From NCBI GenBank assembly GCA_002007465.1, contig LNAC01000231.1:1010140-1074139 (forward strand): DNA of 64,000 nucleotides. The letters are read 5' to 3'. The position numbers were made by a program, and so were the translations under genes. The notes below the pieces were generated by a model. That model saw only the letters and a program-made list of their open reading frames with translations. It searched no databases and had not been told where the DNA came from. How positions within the stretch are numbered: the first letter of the stretch is position 1; each line of letters opens with the position of its first letter. The DNA comes from Ailurus styani. Its lineage: Eukaryota > Chordata > Mammalia > Carnivora > Ailuridae. Below are positions 24,578-36,084 of the stretch, in pieces.

Positions 24578-25365
24578 GAGGAAGAATACATTTTCTAATT
24601 AACCATAGATCCTACTTGTGACATTGAATGAATGATTTTAAAAGAAAAAAAAACTGAAGTAGGTAAAGAACAGTGATTTTAATTATATTCTGTTATACTA
24701 AATAAGATGTATCCATGTAGGACATCGTGAATATATAGATTATAATCTCCTCTATAGTTAGTTTTGTATTCATCAAGTTAGCAGTGACCCAAACACTACT
24801 AAGAAAAAACTTCAGTGATTTGAAGAGCAGCCATGGACAATTCTCCATCAAATCTCCTGAGTTCTTGCAAAATGCCAAGCTCCATGAGGGAATAAACAGA
24901 AACCTCTGCCTTCAAGGACTCAGAATGGAGTGGGTTTGCACAGTGGTAAATAAACATATGATGACCACCCCATGGGGTAATGCCTTTGTAGAGATTTGTC
25001 TCCAGGAGGAAACCCTTCAATCAAATAGACTGTGTTGAATAGAAGCAATTTCAACCAACACTATTTAAATCTTGTATTTTTTTAAGGTGTTACACGTGTA
25101 TGTTTCCTTTGTTTATTTAGATAAAGAGATATTAAATGTATATCATTTCCACTCCTTTCAACCTCCTGAATAATGAACTATGAACTGTATCTTCATCACT
25201 TTTTCTTTTTTGCATGTTTTAACAGGCAGAGCTAATGTTTCTAAGCTACAGAACAACAGATTCTTTTAACAGGAATGAGTAAGAAGAGTGTCAGGAAAAA
25301 ATATGCAATGAAAGAATAACGATCTTCCTTTGAGATTGAAAATCTGATAATCCTGATTATGTTTC
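24578..25365. other. intronic DNA, no firm feature
   Basis: No exon recognised. About 24860-24960 ('aatgccaagctccatgaggg', 'ttcaaggactcagaatggag', 'gtaaataaacatatg') weakly resembles an antisense L2 terminus but is not firm. Confidence 0.45.
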
Positions 25366-25564
25366 TTTTTTTTAAAGATTTATTTTTATTTTAGAGAGAG
25401 AGAAATAGCATGAGCAGGGGAGGAGAAGAATCTTTGACAAACTCCCTACTGAGCAGGGAGTTGGAGGAGCCCTGTATCAGGGCTCAATCCCAGGACCCTG
25501 AGATCATTACCTGAGCCAAAATCAAGAGTTGGCTGCTTAACTGACTGAGCCACCAGGCACCCCC
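25366..25564 (-). mobile_element. older CAN-SINE, sense to LAMA2
   Basis: Reverse-complement older SINEC: 'tttttttaaagatttatttt', 'gcagggagttggaggagccc', 'atcccaggaccctgagatca' and 'taactgactgagccaccagg'. No clear target-site duplication was found. Confidence 0.93.
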
Positions 25565-26699
25565 CATCCTTCTTACGTTTAACAACAAATAGTGAATATA
25601 TGAAAAAATTGAAAGTATTTAAATACCTCAATATATTTCATGCTTTATTGTTACAAAAGTATTTAATCATTTCATTAATAGTTTAGAGAAAATGTTTCTA
25701 TTCTACTTGCATGGATTCTAAAAGTACACTATTTGCATAGAAATACTAATTCAAACTCCTTCCAAACCTCATTTAACACTGTTAATCTAACTCAATAAAT
25801 ATGTCTCTATAAAGTAAATGAGTAAAATATTTAGGTCAAGATCTCTGTAGCTGTAAGACAATCTTTCTTGACAAATGCAGTTTTAGTTTTGGGGGAATAG
25901 ACCGGAAAGAGAAGTGAATTGTTTTTTCAAGTGAAGGAGAGTTCTACACATAGGCATAACTAATTTCATGACATAACTGGATTACCCAGGAATGAAAATG
26001 ACCTCACTTTGTGTTAACAAAGTCTATCAAAAAGGTGCCCCTCTGTGTCTGACCCCACTTGCCGCCAATCAGCTTTCTTCCAAAATAAATCAAGGGGAGA
26101 GAAAATGGCCAATTTTTTTTTTAAGTCATAAACTGAGATCAGATATAACATATATTATGGAAAAATCTGGTTGGGAAGGAGCTAAAAGGGGATACTTTGG
26201 ATATCCTATTAAACTTCAAGTCCCCACTACTGTCTTCTAAATTACTGTATTTTTTCTTTGCCATCATGTGGATTTTTGCATACAAATTGGGGAGCTAAGT
26301 TTCTCTTCAAGTTTATGCTGATACCAGGATCTCACAATACACAAAACTGCTATTTGGCTATTATTATCATTTCAAATTTCTTGCCATGATATTGTAATAT
26401 TTATTATGCTAATCTAGAAATTGGGGCACAGCATAATTAAATCATTTGCTCAAAATAGGCTGTGAGTAAATAACAGAATTGGAGAAAGTTAATAATCCCT
26501 CAGTAATAAAAATCTGAAAACAATCTATACATATATAATATGTAGTCACTATCTTCTCAATAAATTGCTATTATTTTTTTTTTTAGTGCTCATCTAGAAT
26601 GTTAAAAGGTGAAAGGAATTTCCCAGTGTAATCTATAAAGATTTGATCAAGGAAATTCAATGATGGCTGTTTATTTTAAAAATAGTAATTTTATTAAGT
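25565..26699. other. intronic DNA, no firm feature
   Basis: Mostly unrecognised. About 26405-26480 ('ctaatctagaaattggggca', 'ttaaatcatttgctcaaaat') weakly resembles an antisense MIR. The boundary with the L1 5'UTR near 26700 is approximate. Confidence 0.45.
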
Positions 26700-27789
26700 G
26701 TTCTTGGTCAGCTTAAGACAGCATAGTAGTAGGGGGACCCTGGGCTTGCCTCATCCTCCAGACCCAGCCAAATCAGCACCGAATCATTTTGAACAACTAG
26801 GAAACTGATCTGAAGATTAAGAACACAATCTGCACAACTAGAGGGAAAGAATGTGGCAGATGTGAGGTTCAGGGATGTGAATTGGGGAAGAGAAAAGCTG
26901 CAGTGCCGTGGGGGTGAGGAAGGAGCCATTTTCTTGGAGAGAAGTCAGGGATAGAGGGAGAAAGTGGGAGAGAGAGCAGCACATAGGGTTCCTGCAAGAC
27001 ACATGGTGTGGGGATCCCCTGGGTCACACAGGCAGATAATGTTCCCTTTACTTGAGTATATTTGGAGGAGGGTATTTTGCCTAAGGACAAAAGACCTGCC
27101 AGGTGGCATTGAGTGACAGTTCTATAGCAGGCGACAGAGGTGCATGCAAAACGCAGGTAACCTAGTTGCAGCTTTTCTCTGTGCATCACCATAGATGAGG
27201 CACCTGAGTGACCACACGACTGCTTTTCTGGGACAAAACAGTGCCTGGTGCATTGCTAGGGGAGGGGAGTGTGTCCACACCTTGATAGGTCCCTTAAGAT
27301 TTGTTGTTTGGAATCCCAGGCACCATTCAGAGAGAAAACATAGGAGAACTGGGGCACTGGATGAGGCAATAACATGGGCACAGACAGTTTGAGGGCAGGG
27401 ACCTGACAAAAGCCTGGAACATGGGAGAGAAGATTGTTTGCTTTTCTGTGTGTCTCCTGAGCACCGATCATTGCAAGTTCCCCTCCCTGGCCAGGAGTTC
27501 CCCTCTCCGGCAATGAGAGGTCAGGGTGATGCCATCTTCCACCACCACCACTACCCCTTAGCCCACGAGCATGGCTGGAATTCAGAGAGAAATATAGCAC
27601 CTCCAGGGGAGGCTGGCATCACTATACCAACCCCTCCCCCAATGCCTGGCAAGGGCATATTTACCAGGGCAGGTCTGACTATGAACCTCTCCAGCAGGCC
27701 TCGTCCCCAGAAGACCAACACAGTCACCCCTGAATGTACCAAGTCTACTGATGCTCCAAAGCATCAGCTTCAGTTTTGATGGAAATATA

Positions 27790-28065
27790 GTTTGTTAGAT
27801 TGCCTGCTTTTTATTGGTATTTTGTATTTCATTCTTTTTAATTATATTTTTTTCCCTTTGGAATCCAGCTTATAGTTTCTTGCTCATTTGTTGGTTTGTT
27901 TCTTTTTCTCCTTTTTTGGATCATGCTTCCTTTTTTTATTTTATTTTTTCCTTCTTTCTTTTTCTCTAGAATCAAACTTACAGTTTTTTGCTTGTCTGTT
28001 CGCTTTTTTGGTTCCTTTTTCTTTTTTCAGATCAGGGTTTTTTTTTTGTTTTTTTTTTTAACCTG
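27790..28065 (+). repeat. pyrimidine-rich degenerate repeats in L1 5'UTR
   Basis: A T/C-rich tract with about three degenerate units. Each starts with 'ggaatccagcttatagtttc'-like text (about 27860; variants near 27968 and 28028), then 'ttggtttgtttc' or 'ctgttcgcttttttgg' words. It is followed by 'acctggcttatcatagcaaa'. I read it as an internal repeat array of the L1 leader upstream of ORF1. Confidence 0.75.
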
Positions 28066-28333
28066 GCTTATCATAGCAAACAAATCAAAGCACACATAGC
28101 TAAAGGTCTAAACACTCCCCATTTCAAGGAAGGAGGAATTCTGCAGAGGACTGACTATGGGAAAGAGCAGCCAAAACACAATAGCAGAGTGCACACAGCA
28201 TACACCAGACACACTTCCCAAAGTGCCAGGCCCTGGACAGTGTAGGATCCCTTCTTAAAATAGTATTACTACAGGAGCAGGAAACATAATAAGCTTTCAC
28301 AGCACACAAAAGCCAGAAACTTAGGTATACATA

Positions 28334-29190
28334 ATGACAAGATGGAGGAATTCTCACAGTCAGGGATTTGCTCAAAAGAGATGTAAGCAATATATCTGAA
28401 CAAGAATTTAGAATAATAGTCATAAGAATACTAGGTGGGATTGAAAAAAACATAGTAAGGCCTAGATAAACCCTGGCTGTAGAGATAAAAGATGTAAAAA
28501 CTAGTCAACCTGAAATACAAAATGCTATAAGTGAGATGCAAAATCGACTGGATATAATCACAATGAGGATGGAAGGAGCAGAAGAACAAATAGGTGATAT
28601 AAGAGATAAGATTATGGAAAATAATGACACATAAAAAAGAAGGAAAGAAAACTGTTAGATCATGAATATAAACTTAGGGAACTCAGCAATTCCACAAAGT
28701 ACAATAATATCCATATCATAGGAGTTCCAGAAGAAGAAGAGTGGAGAAAAAGAAGCAGAAGGTCTATTTGCACAAATCATAGCTGCGAACATCCCTAATC
28801 TGGAGAAGGAAACAGGCACTCAAGTCCAAGAGACCCAGAGAACTCCCCTCAAAAATAGGCACAAACAGGCCAAAACCAAGACATATCATAGTGAAACTTG
28901 CAAAATACAAAGATAAAGGGATTATTCTGAAAGCAGAAAGGGACAAAAGACCCTTAACCTATTAGGGTACAAACATAAGGTTAGCAGCAGTCTTGTCCAC
29001 AGGAAAATGGCAGGCCAAAAGGATGTGGCATGATTTGCTAAATGGGAAAACTATGTAGCCAAGAATACTTCATCCAGCAAGTCTGTCATGCAGAATGGAA
29101 GGAGAGATAAAGAGTTTCTAAGACAAGAAAAACTAAAGGAGTTTGTGAACACTTAACCAGTTCTGCAAGAAATATTAGAAGGGACTCTGA
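28334..29190 (+). pseudogene. L1 ORF1 relic (RNA-binding chaperone protein)
   Basis: It begins at ATG 28334 ('atgacaagatggaggaattc'), the usual carnivoran L1 ORF1 start, and ends near TGA 29188-29190 after 'gcaagaaatattagaaggga'. In an active L1 this protein coats the RNA. Here it is broken early: an in-frame TGA appears after about 21 codons and further shifts follow. Parts of the RNA-recognition and C-terminal regions are still readable ('ggagttccagaagaagaaga', 'agcaagtctgtcatgcagaa'). Confidence 0.8.
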
Positions 29191-29444
29191 GCAGGAAAGA
29201 GAGGCCTAAAACAACAAAGACTAGAAAGGAACAGAGACAATCTACAGGAACAGCAACTTAGGTAATACAATGGCACTAAATTAATATCTACCAATAATTA
29301 CTCTGAATGTAAATGAACTAAATGCTCCAATTAAAAGACATCAGGTATCAGGATGGATTAAACACACAAGACCATTGATATGCTGCTTACAAGAGATGCA
29401 TTTTAGAGACAAAGATAAGTCCAATTCAAAGTGAGGGAGTGGAG

Positions 29445-29656
29445 GGCGCCTGGGTGGCTCAGTGGGTTAAAGCCTCTGCCTTCGGCTCAGGTCATGATCT
29501 CAGGGTCCTGGGATCAAGGCCCGCATCGGGCTCCCTGCTCAGCAGGGAGCCTGCTTCCTCCTCTCTATCTCTCTGCCTTCCTCTCTGCCTACTTGTGATC
29601 TCTCTCTGTGTGTCAAATAAATAAAATCTTTAAAAACAAAAAACAAAAAACAAAAA
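29445..29656 (+). mobile_element. CAN-SINE (SINEC) in L1 ORF2
   Basis: A complete copy with perfect duplication 'caaagtgagggagtggag' (18 bases) at 29427-29444 and 29657-29674. The L1 resumes with 'aaccatctatcatgttaatg'. It is younger than the L1 and antisense to LAMA2. Confidence 0.98.
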
Positions 29657-32600
29657 CAAAGTGAGGGAGTGGAGAACCATCTATCATGTTAATGGACATC
29701 ATAAAAAAAGCTGGAGTAGCCATATTTATATCAGACAAACTAGATTTTAAACCAAAGACTGTAATAAGAGATGAAGAAGAGTACTATATCATAATAAAGG
29801 GGTCTATCCAACAAGAAGATCTAACAATTGTAAATACTTATGCCCCCAACTTGGGAACTTCAAAATATCTAACTCTACTAATAACAAACTTAAAGAAACC
29901 CATAAATAATACTATAATAATATTAGGGGACTTTAACACCCCATTCACAGCAATGGAAAATCATCTAAGTAAAAGATCAATAAGGAAACAATGGTTTTTG
30001 AAAGCACACTACATTAGATGGACTTAACAAATATAGTCAGAGCATTTTATCCTAAAGCAGCAAAATACATGTTTTTTTTTGAGTACACATGGAACATTCT
30101 CCAGAAAAATCACATACTGGGTTACAAATAAGGTCCCAATCAGTACAAAAAGACTGTGATCATACCATGCATATTTTCAGACCATAATGCTGTGAAACTT
30201 GAAGTCAACTACAAGAAAAACTTTGGAAAGACCACAGATACATGGAGGTTAAAGAACACCCTACTGAAGAATGAATGGGTCAACTAAGAAAGTAAAGAAT
30301 AAATTAAAAAAATATATGGAAGCAAATGAAAATGAAAACAGGATAGTCCAATACCTTTGAGATGCAAATAAGTAGTGATAGGAGGGACATACATAGCAAC
30401 ACAGGCCTTCCTCGAGAAGCAAGAAAAGTCTCAAATGGATGACCTAAGCTTACACCTAAAGGAGCTGGAAAAAGGACAGCAAATAAAGCCTAAAACCAGC
30501 AGAAGAAGGGAAATAATTAAGATTAGAGAAAAAATAAATGATATAGAAATTAAAAAAAACAACAATAGTATAACAGATTAACAAAACTAGGAGCTGGTTC
30601 TTTGAAAGAATTAACAAAGTTGGTAAATCCCTGCCAGACTTATCGAAAAGAAAAGAGAAAGGGCCCAAATAAAATCATGAATGAAAGAGGAGAGATCACA
30701 ACCAATACCACAGAAATACAAACAATTAGAGGGGAATATTATGAACAATTATATTGTAACAAACAGGGCAATTTAGAAGAAATGGACAAATTCCTAGAAA
30801 CATATAAACTACTACAACCAAAATAGGATGGAATAGAAAATCTGAACAGATCCATAACCAGCAAAGAAATTGAATCAGTAATCAAAAATCCCCCAACCAG
30901 AGAGTCCAGGGCTGCATAGTTTCCCAGGGAAATTCTAACAACATTTAAAGAAGAATTAATACCTATTCTTCTGAAACTGTTCCAAAAAACAGAAATGGAA
31001 GGAAAAGTCTCAAACCCATTCTATGAGGCTAGCATTACCTTGATTCCAAAACTAAAGACCCCACTAAAAAGGATAATTACAAATCAATATCCCTGATGAA
31101 CACCAATGCAAAATTTCTCAAGATACTGGCTAATCAATTTCAACAGGATATTAAAAGTATTATTCACCATGATCAAATGGGTTATTCCTGGGTTGCAGGG
31201 GTGGTTCAATATATGCAAATCAATTAATATGATACGCCACATTAATAAAAGAATAAGAACCATATGATCCTCTCAATAGATGCATAAAAAATACTCGACA
31301 GAATACAGCATACTTTCTTAATAAAAACCACAAGAAAATAGGGACAGAAGGAACATACCTCACCATCATAAAGGCCATATATAAAAGACCCACAGCGAAT
31401 ATCATCCTCAATGAGGAAAAACTGAGAGCTTTTCCCCTAAGGTCAGGAACATGACAGGGATGTCCGCTTTCACCACTATTGTTCAACATAGTACTGAAAG
31501 TCTTAGCCTCAGCAAACAGACGGCAAAAAGAAATAAAAGGCATCCAAACCAGCAAGGAAGAAGTCAAACTTTCACTTTTTGCAGACAACAGGATATTCTG
31601 TGTAGAAAATCTGAGAGACTCCACCAAAACTATAACTGATATATTAATTCAGCAAAGTTGCAGGATATAAAAGTAATGTACAGAAATCTGTTGCATTTCT
31701 ATACACCAATAATGAAATGGCAGAAACAGAAATGAAACAACTTCATTTTCATAAAATGATCCCATTTATAATTGCACCAAAACCCATAAGATACCTAGGA
31801 ATAAACCTAATCAAAGAGGAAAGATTTGTACTCTGAAAACTATAGAACACTTATGAAAGAAATTGAAGAGGACACAAGGAAATGGAAAAGCATTCCATGT
31901 TCATGGATTGGAAGAACAAATATTGCTAAAATGTCTATAGTACCCAAAGCAATCTACATATTCAATGCAATCTCAATCAAAATAACACCAATATTTTTCA
32001 CAGAACTAGAACAAACAATCCTTAAATTTGGAACCACAAAAGACCCCAAATATCCAAAGCAATCTTGAAAAAGAAAAGCAAAGTGAGAGATATTGCAATC
32101 CCAGACTTCAAGCTGTATTACAAAGCTGTAATCATCAAGACAGTATGGTACTGGCACAAAAACAGACACATAGATTAGTGGAACAGAATAAAGAACCCAG
32201 AAATGGACGCTCAACAATATGGTCAACTAATCTTCCAAAAAGCAGGAAAGACTATCCAATTGAAAAAAGACAGTTTCTTCAACAAAGATTTTTGGGAAAA
32301 CTGAACAGCCACACGCAGAAGAATGAAACTGGACTAATTTCTTACACCATACCCCAAAATAAATTTGAAATGGATGAAAGACCTAAATGTGAGACAGGAA
32401 ACCATCAAAATCCTAGAAGAGAACACAGGCAGCAACTTCTGTGACCTCAGGTACAGCAACTTCTCACTAGATATATCTCCAGAGGCAAGGGAAATAAAAG
32501 AAAAAATGAACTATTAGGACTTCATCAAGATAAAATGCTTCCACACGGTGGAGAAAACAAACAACAGAACTAAAAGGCAACCTATGGAATGGGAGAAGAT

Positions 32601-32939
32601 ATTTGAAGATGTTATATCAGATAAGGGCTGGCATCCAGAATCTGTAAAGAACTCATCAAAATCAACTTCCCAAAAATAAATAGTCCAGTGAAGAAATGGG
32701 CAGAAGACACAAACAGACATTTCTCCAAAGAGGACATACAAATGACTAAGAGACACATGAAAAAATGCTCACCATCATTCATCACTGGGGAAACACAAAT
32801 CAAAATCACAATGAGATACCACCTCACTTGATAGTCAGATGGCTAAAAATCAAAACTCAGAAAACAACAGTTATTGGCAAGGATGTGGAGAAAGGGGAAC
32901 CCTCTCACACTGTTGACGGGAATGCAAAGTGTATTCACT

Positions 32940-32973
32940 TTCAGCCACTCTAGAAATTCAGCCGCTCTAGAAA
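32940..32973. repeat. 2 x 17-bp tandem duplication in L1
   Basis: 'ttcagccactctagaaa' is followed at once by 'ttcagccgctctagaaa' (one difference). The normal L1 has one unit here, so this is a local duplication within the ORF2 relic. Confidence 0.95.
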
Positions 32974-33007
32974 ACAGTATAGAGGTTCCTCAAAAAGTTA
33001 AAAATAG

Positions 33008-33202
33008 GGATGCCTGGGTGGCTCAGTTGGTTTAGCAGCTGCCTTCGGCTCAGGTCATGATCCCAGAGTCCTGGGAACAAGTCCTGTATCAGGCTCCTTG
33101 CTCGGCAAGGAGCCTGCTTCTCCCTCTGCCTCTGCCTGCCACTCTGCTGCTTGTGCTCTCTCTCTCTCTCTCTCTGAAAAATAAATAAATAAAATCTTAA
33201 AA
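33008..33202 (+). mobile_element. CAN-SINE (SINEC) near L1 ORF2 end
   Basis: SINEC with variant head 'gatgcctgggtggctcagtt' and 3' module 'gcttgtgctctctctctctc' (an older subtype than the 'tacttgtgatct' copies). The perfect 16-base duplication 'aaaaagttaaaaatag' lies at 32992-33007 and 33203-33218. Confidence 0.97.
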
Positions 33203-33862
33203 AAAAAGTTAAAAATAGAGCTACCCTATGCCCCAGCAATTAATTGTACTACTGGGTATATACCCAAACGATATAAAAATGTTGATTTGAAGGGGTACAT
33301 GCCCCCCAGTGTTCACAGAAGCACTATCAACAAAAACGAAATTATGGAAAAAGCCCAAATGTCCATGGACTGATGAATAGATAAAGCATATGTGTGATAT
33401 ACATATAGTGGAATATTACTGGGCCATCAAAAAGGATGAAATCTTCACATTTGCAACAACATGGTTGGAACTAGAGTGTATTATGTTAAGGGAAATAAGT
33501 CACTCAGAGAAATACAAATATCTTATGATTTCACTCATATGTGGAATTTAAGAAACAAAACAAATGAACATGGGGAAGAGAAGAAAAATAAAATGAGATA
33601 AATACAGAGAGGGAGGCAAACCATAAGAGATGTTTAACTATAGAGAACAAATGAGTGTTGTGGGAGGAGACGAGGATGGGGAGTATGCACTAAATGGATG
33701 ATGGGCATTAAGGACGGCACTTGTTGGGATGACCACTGGTTGTTATATGTAAGTGATGAATCACTTAATTTTCCTCTGAAACCAGTACAAAACTGTATGT
33801 TAACTAACTTGAATTTAAATGAATGAATGAATGGATGAATGAATATTAAAAATTAAATAAAA

Positions 33863-34369
33863 TGAAAGTATTTTACAGAGAAACCAAGTATATATAACAC
33901 AAATAAAACTGACACTGGCTGAAATAACACAGCTCAAAATGAAAAGAAGAACTAAGGAATGGCAAAACCTCTTGCTGAATCAATGACAAACATTTAGTGA
34001 TATTTACCTATTCATTATAAAACTGCTGTCCTTGACTCCTGGCAGAGTAATAGCTCATTTTATGCTGAATAACCTATTAATCCTTCATGATGTAGGTGGA
34101 AAAGACAGAAGTTAGAGGCATACTAAATTTAGAGGCATTTTAGTGGCATACTAAAATATACTAGTAAAATATACTAGAAAATGAAAGTTCTAGTCTCTTG
34201 TTTCACAACAAAACAGATGTTGGTTGTACTCTCTCATAGAAGCCAAGAGATCATAGTGTGGTATTTCTAGAATCCAAACAATGTATAGACCCCATAACAT
34301 TATATACCAAAAATTATTTTGAGCTCCTTAAGTTAGTCTTCAGATCCCAGTTCAGGTAAATCTGGTATA
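33863..34369. other. intronic DNA, no recognised feature
   Basis: AT-rich spacer between two L1 elements. 'tactaaa' and 'actagaaaat' words are locally repeated near 34120-34180. Confidence 0.5.
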
Positions 34370-34455
34370 GAACCAGAATAGACCCCAAATAGCCAAAGCA
34401 ATGTTGAAAAAGAAAACCAAAGCTAGAGGAATCACCATTCCAGACTTTAAGGTGC

Positions 34456-34930
34456 ATTACAACTTTTGCATCAACTTGGATGGGACTGGAGGAGATCATG
34501 CTAAGTGAAATAAGTCAAACAGAGAAAGTCAACTATCATATGATTTCCCTTATTTGTGAAACATAAGGAATACCATGGAGGACATTAGGAGAAGGGAAAA
34601 ATGAAGGGGTAGAAATCAGAGTGGGAAACGAACCATGAGAGACTATGGACTCCGGGAAACAAACGGAGAGTTTTAAAAGGGAGGGGGCTGGAGGGATGGG
34701 TGAGCCTGGTGATGGGTATTAAGGAGGGCATGGATTGCATGGAGTACTGGGTGTTATACCCAAACAATGAATCATGGAACACTACATCAAAAACTAATAA
34801 GGTACTGTATGGTGACTAACATAACAGCAAAAAAATTTAACAACAACAACAAAAAAAACACCACAAACAAACAAATAAATAAATAGGATAGCCAATGGGG
34901 GTGAAAAAACAAAAAACAACCCCCCCCAAA
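34456..34930 (+). mobile_element. short L1 3' end inserted into another L1
   Basis: A severely 5'-truncated L1 starts at 'cttttgcatcaacttggatg', passes 'catgctaagtgaaataagtc' and the 'ggaataccatggaggacatt' type 3'UTR, 'gtactgggtgttatacccaa' and 'actgtatggtgactaacata', and ends in a long A/C-rich tail. Host L1 text flanks both sides. Any target-site duplication is only a few bases ('acaa'-like) and unsure. Confidence 0.88.
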
Positions 34931-35456
34931 AGCTGTAGTCATCAAGACAGTATGGTACTGGCACAAAAACAGACACATAGATCAATGGAACAGAATAGAG
35001 AAGTTAGAAATGGACCCTCAACTCTATGGTCAACTCATTTTCAACAAAGCAAGAAAGAATATCCAATTGAAAAAAGACAGTCATTTCAACAAATGGTGTT
35101 GGGAAAATTGGACAGTCACATGCAGACAAATGAAACTGGACCATTTCCTTATACCATGCACAAAAATATACTCAAAATAGATGAAAGATCTAAATGCGAG
35201 ACAGGAAACCATCAAAATCCTAGAGGAGAACACAGGTAGCAACCTCTGTGACCTTGGCAGCAGCAACTTCTTGCTAGACACATCTCCAAAGGCAAGAGAA
35301 ACAAGAGCAAAAATTAACTATTGAGACTTCAACAAGATAAACCTCTGCACAGCAAAGGAAACAGTAAACAATACTAAAAGGCAAGCTATGGAATGGGAGA
35401 AGAAATTTCCAAATGTCTTATCAGATACAGGGCTAGTGTCCTGTATCTATACTAAA

Positions 35457-35554
35457 TAAAATCTTTAATGAACTTAGCAAACTCAACACCCAAAATTTAA
35501 TGCTTAATGAACATTAAAATCTATAATGAACTTAGCAAACTCAACACCCAAAAG
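35457..35554. repeat. imperfect tandem duplication, 58-bp period, in L1
   Basis: 'gaacttagcaaactcaacac' occurs in two copies 58 bases apart (about 35470 and 35528). Each is preceded by 'aaaatct(t)taat'-like text and separated by 'tttaatgcttaatgaacatt'. A normal L1 has one copy. Confidence 0.92.
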
Positions 35555-36041
35555 AACAACAACAACAACAAAATCCAGCCAAGAAATGGGCAGAAGACAT
35601 TAACAGTTCTCCAAAGAAGACATACAAATGGACAATAGACACATGAAAATATGCTCGACATCACTCATCATCAGGGGAATACAAATCAAAACCACAATGA
35701 GGAATCACCTCACACCTGTCAGAATGGTTAAAATTAACAAGTTAGGAAACAACAAATGTTGGCAGGGATGTGAAGAAAGGAGAACCCTCTTGCACAGTTG
35801 ATGGGAATGCAAACTGGTATAGCCACTAGAGAAAACAGTATGGAGGTTCCTCAAGATGTTAAAATTAGAGCTATCCTATGACCCAGCAATTGTACTATTG
35901 GGTATATATCCAAAGGATACAAACATAATGATTTGAAGGAGCACATGCACCCCAATATTATAGCAGCATTATCCACAATAGACAAAATATGGAAAGAGCC
36001 CAGAGATCCATCAACATATGAGTGGGTAAAGAAGACATGGA

Positions 36042-36043
36042 GT

Positions 36044-36083
<40 letters not shown>
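36042..36083. repeat. (GT)n microsatellite inside L1
   Basis: About 42 bases of GT units with one TTG break, between 'gtaaagaagacatgga' and 'tggaatattactcaacc'. This is the same L1 site that carries the AC array at 1151. Confidence 0.96.

Positions 36084-36084
<1 letters not shown>

Larger units (their letters stand above)
29270..33551 (+). pseudogene. L1 ORF2 relic (endonuclease / reverse transcriptase)
   Basis: It begins at ATG 29270 and ends near TAA 33549-33551 ('gtggaatttaag'). The endonuclease motif GDFNTP is readable at 29926-29943, and SDHN at 30177-30188 in a different frame. The reverse transcriptase FADD motif reads FADN at 31578-31589, because the second Asp codon is AAC. The C-terminal region is readable in pieces to the end. 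Many frameshifts, stops and two SINEC insertions (29445, 33008) make it a dead gene. Confidence 0.88.
26700..33862 (+). mobile_element. near full-length carnivoran L1, inactive, with two SINEC insertions
   Basis: All L1 parts are present in order: a GC-richer 5'UTR (about 26700-28330), an ORF1 relic (28334-29190), an ORF2 relic (29270-33551) and a 3'UTR ending in a TGAA-repeat and A-rich tail near 33862. Removing the SINECs at 29445 and 33008 leaves about 6.75 kb, a normal length for a full L1. Both reading frames contain many stops and frameshifts, so it cannot move. It is antisense to LAMA2. Target-site duplications were not recognised, so the 5' boundary is approximate. Confidence 0.88.

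Noticed and set aside
26708..27779. Overlapping open frames of 60-114 codons on both strands
   Set aside because: They lie in the GC-richer L1 5'UTR. No protein resemblance was seen.
3526..29624. Recurring small open frame with '[17 protein letters not shown]'-type translation
   Set aside because: It appears in many places only because each SINEC copy carries the same sequence. SINEs are not protein coding.
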